Source: Pseudanabaena sp. FACHB-1998 (GTDB lineage Bacteria > Cyanobacteriota > Cyanobacteriia > Pseudanabaenales > Pseudanabaenaceae). Taken from it: a stretch of 64,000 nucleotides of DNA. This document shows, in pieces, positions 63,827 to 64,000 of this stretch. The translations under genes were made by a program, and so were the position numbers. Under the pieces are notes generated by a model that was not told where the DNA came from, ran no database searches, and saw only the letters and a program-made list of their open reading frames with translations. Numbering within the stretch: position 1 is the first letter of the stretch; every line of letters begins with the position of its first letter. Location of the stretch: the NCBI RefSeq assembly GCF_014696355.1, contig NZ_JACJQA010000045.1, positions 124,001 through 188,000 of the forward strand, in the 5' to 3' direction.

Positions 63827-64000
63827 TAGCGATCGACCTCACCCATAATAATGTCCACACTTCCTAAAATTGCCATGATGTCAGCAAGCTTCATGCCGCG
63901 TACTAGATCTGGCAAGATCTGTAAATTAATAAATCCAGGTGGACGAACCTTAAAACGCCAAGGGAAGACGCTATCTTCACCAATAATATAGACACCCAGT
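63826..64000 (-). CDS. ndhH: NDH-1 subunit H, C-terminal part (cut by window edge)
   Basis: The reverse-strand frame that ends at 63826 reads [33 protein letters not shown]... and ends in DIIMGEVDR, the C terminus of NdhH (the 49-kDa type quinone-site subunit). The rest lies beyond the window. The stop overlaps the ndhA start by 1 bp. Confidence 0.92.
   Translation of the reverse strand, partial: LGVYIIGEDSVFPWRFKVRPPGFINLQILPDLVRGMKLADIMAILGSVDIIMGEVDR

Overview
This window looks like a cyanobacterial chromosome. It carries psbY, ycf3, acsF, chlP, a phytol-kinase-type gene, the NDH-1 genes ndhH-A-I-G-E, a cyanobacterial-type gshA, gvpK and a pil/pix-type chemotaxis operon, and it is dense in the HIP1 octamer GCGATCGC. 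A Pseudanabaena-like genome is a plausible guess, but no rRNA or tRNA lies in the window to test it.

Layout. 1-1.2 kb: an ISAs1-type transposase. 1.4-8 kb: a hybrid-type sensor kinase, gcvH, terC, a pentapeptide-repeat protein and an MFS-like transporter. 8-9.7 kb: two small toxin-antitoxin-like pairs. 10-24.3 kb: an accessory island with two related modules on the minus strand. Module 1 (10.0-16.2 kb) runs from a CHAT protease-ATPase through a nuclease-like protein, two Uma2 proteins, a small unknown protein and an HNH protein to an AAA-like ATPase, with almost no spacing. Module 2 (19.7-24.3 kb) has the same CHAT-ATPase directly followed by the matching ATPase, here extended by a membrane segment and TPR repeats. 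A large hybrid kinase lies between them. 24.4-31 kb: dedA, glcD, a small membrane protein, a Uma2 protein, secF and secD. 31-37.8 kb: an RRM protein, an ABC-2 permease, a toxin-antitoxin pair, Uma2, ycf3, gatC, a response regulator, rpmA, rplU, uppP and psbY. 37.9-50 kb: gltA, gshA, a purine permease, a TPR protein, a DUF3095 cyclase-like protein, another toxin-antitoxin pair, guaA, a DUF2808 protein, gvpK and chlP. 50.8-58.8 kb: a five-gene type IV pilus chemotaxis operon. 59-64 kb: acsF, the phytol-kinase-type gene and the ndh operon, whose ndhH is cut by the window edge.

The most striking non-coding feature is the set of hairpins that fills nearly every gap between genes. Many are near-perfect palindromes of 30-60 bp with a 3-nt loop, placed at or overlapping stop codons, and with arms that differ from locus to locus yet stay self-complementary. 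Some belong to two MITE-like families: family 1 has ends TATAGC...GCTATA and is about 115 bp; family 2 has ends TACCAAAT...ATTTGGTA and is 101-102 bp. One family 2 copy sits inside the arm of another palindrome, which is direct evidence that it moved. I saw no CRISPR array, tRNA, rRNA or riboswitch that I could support.
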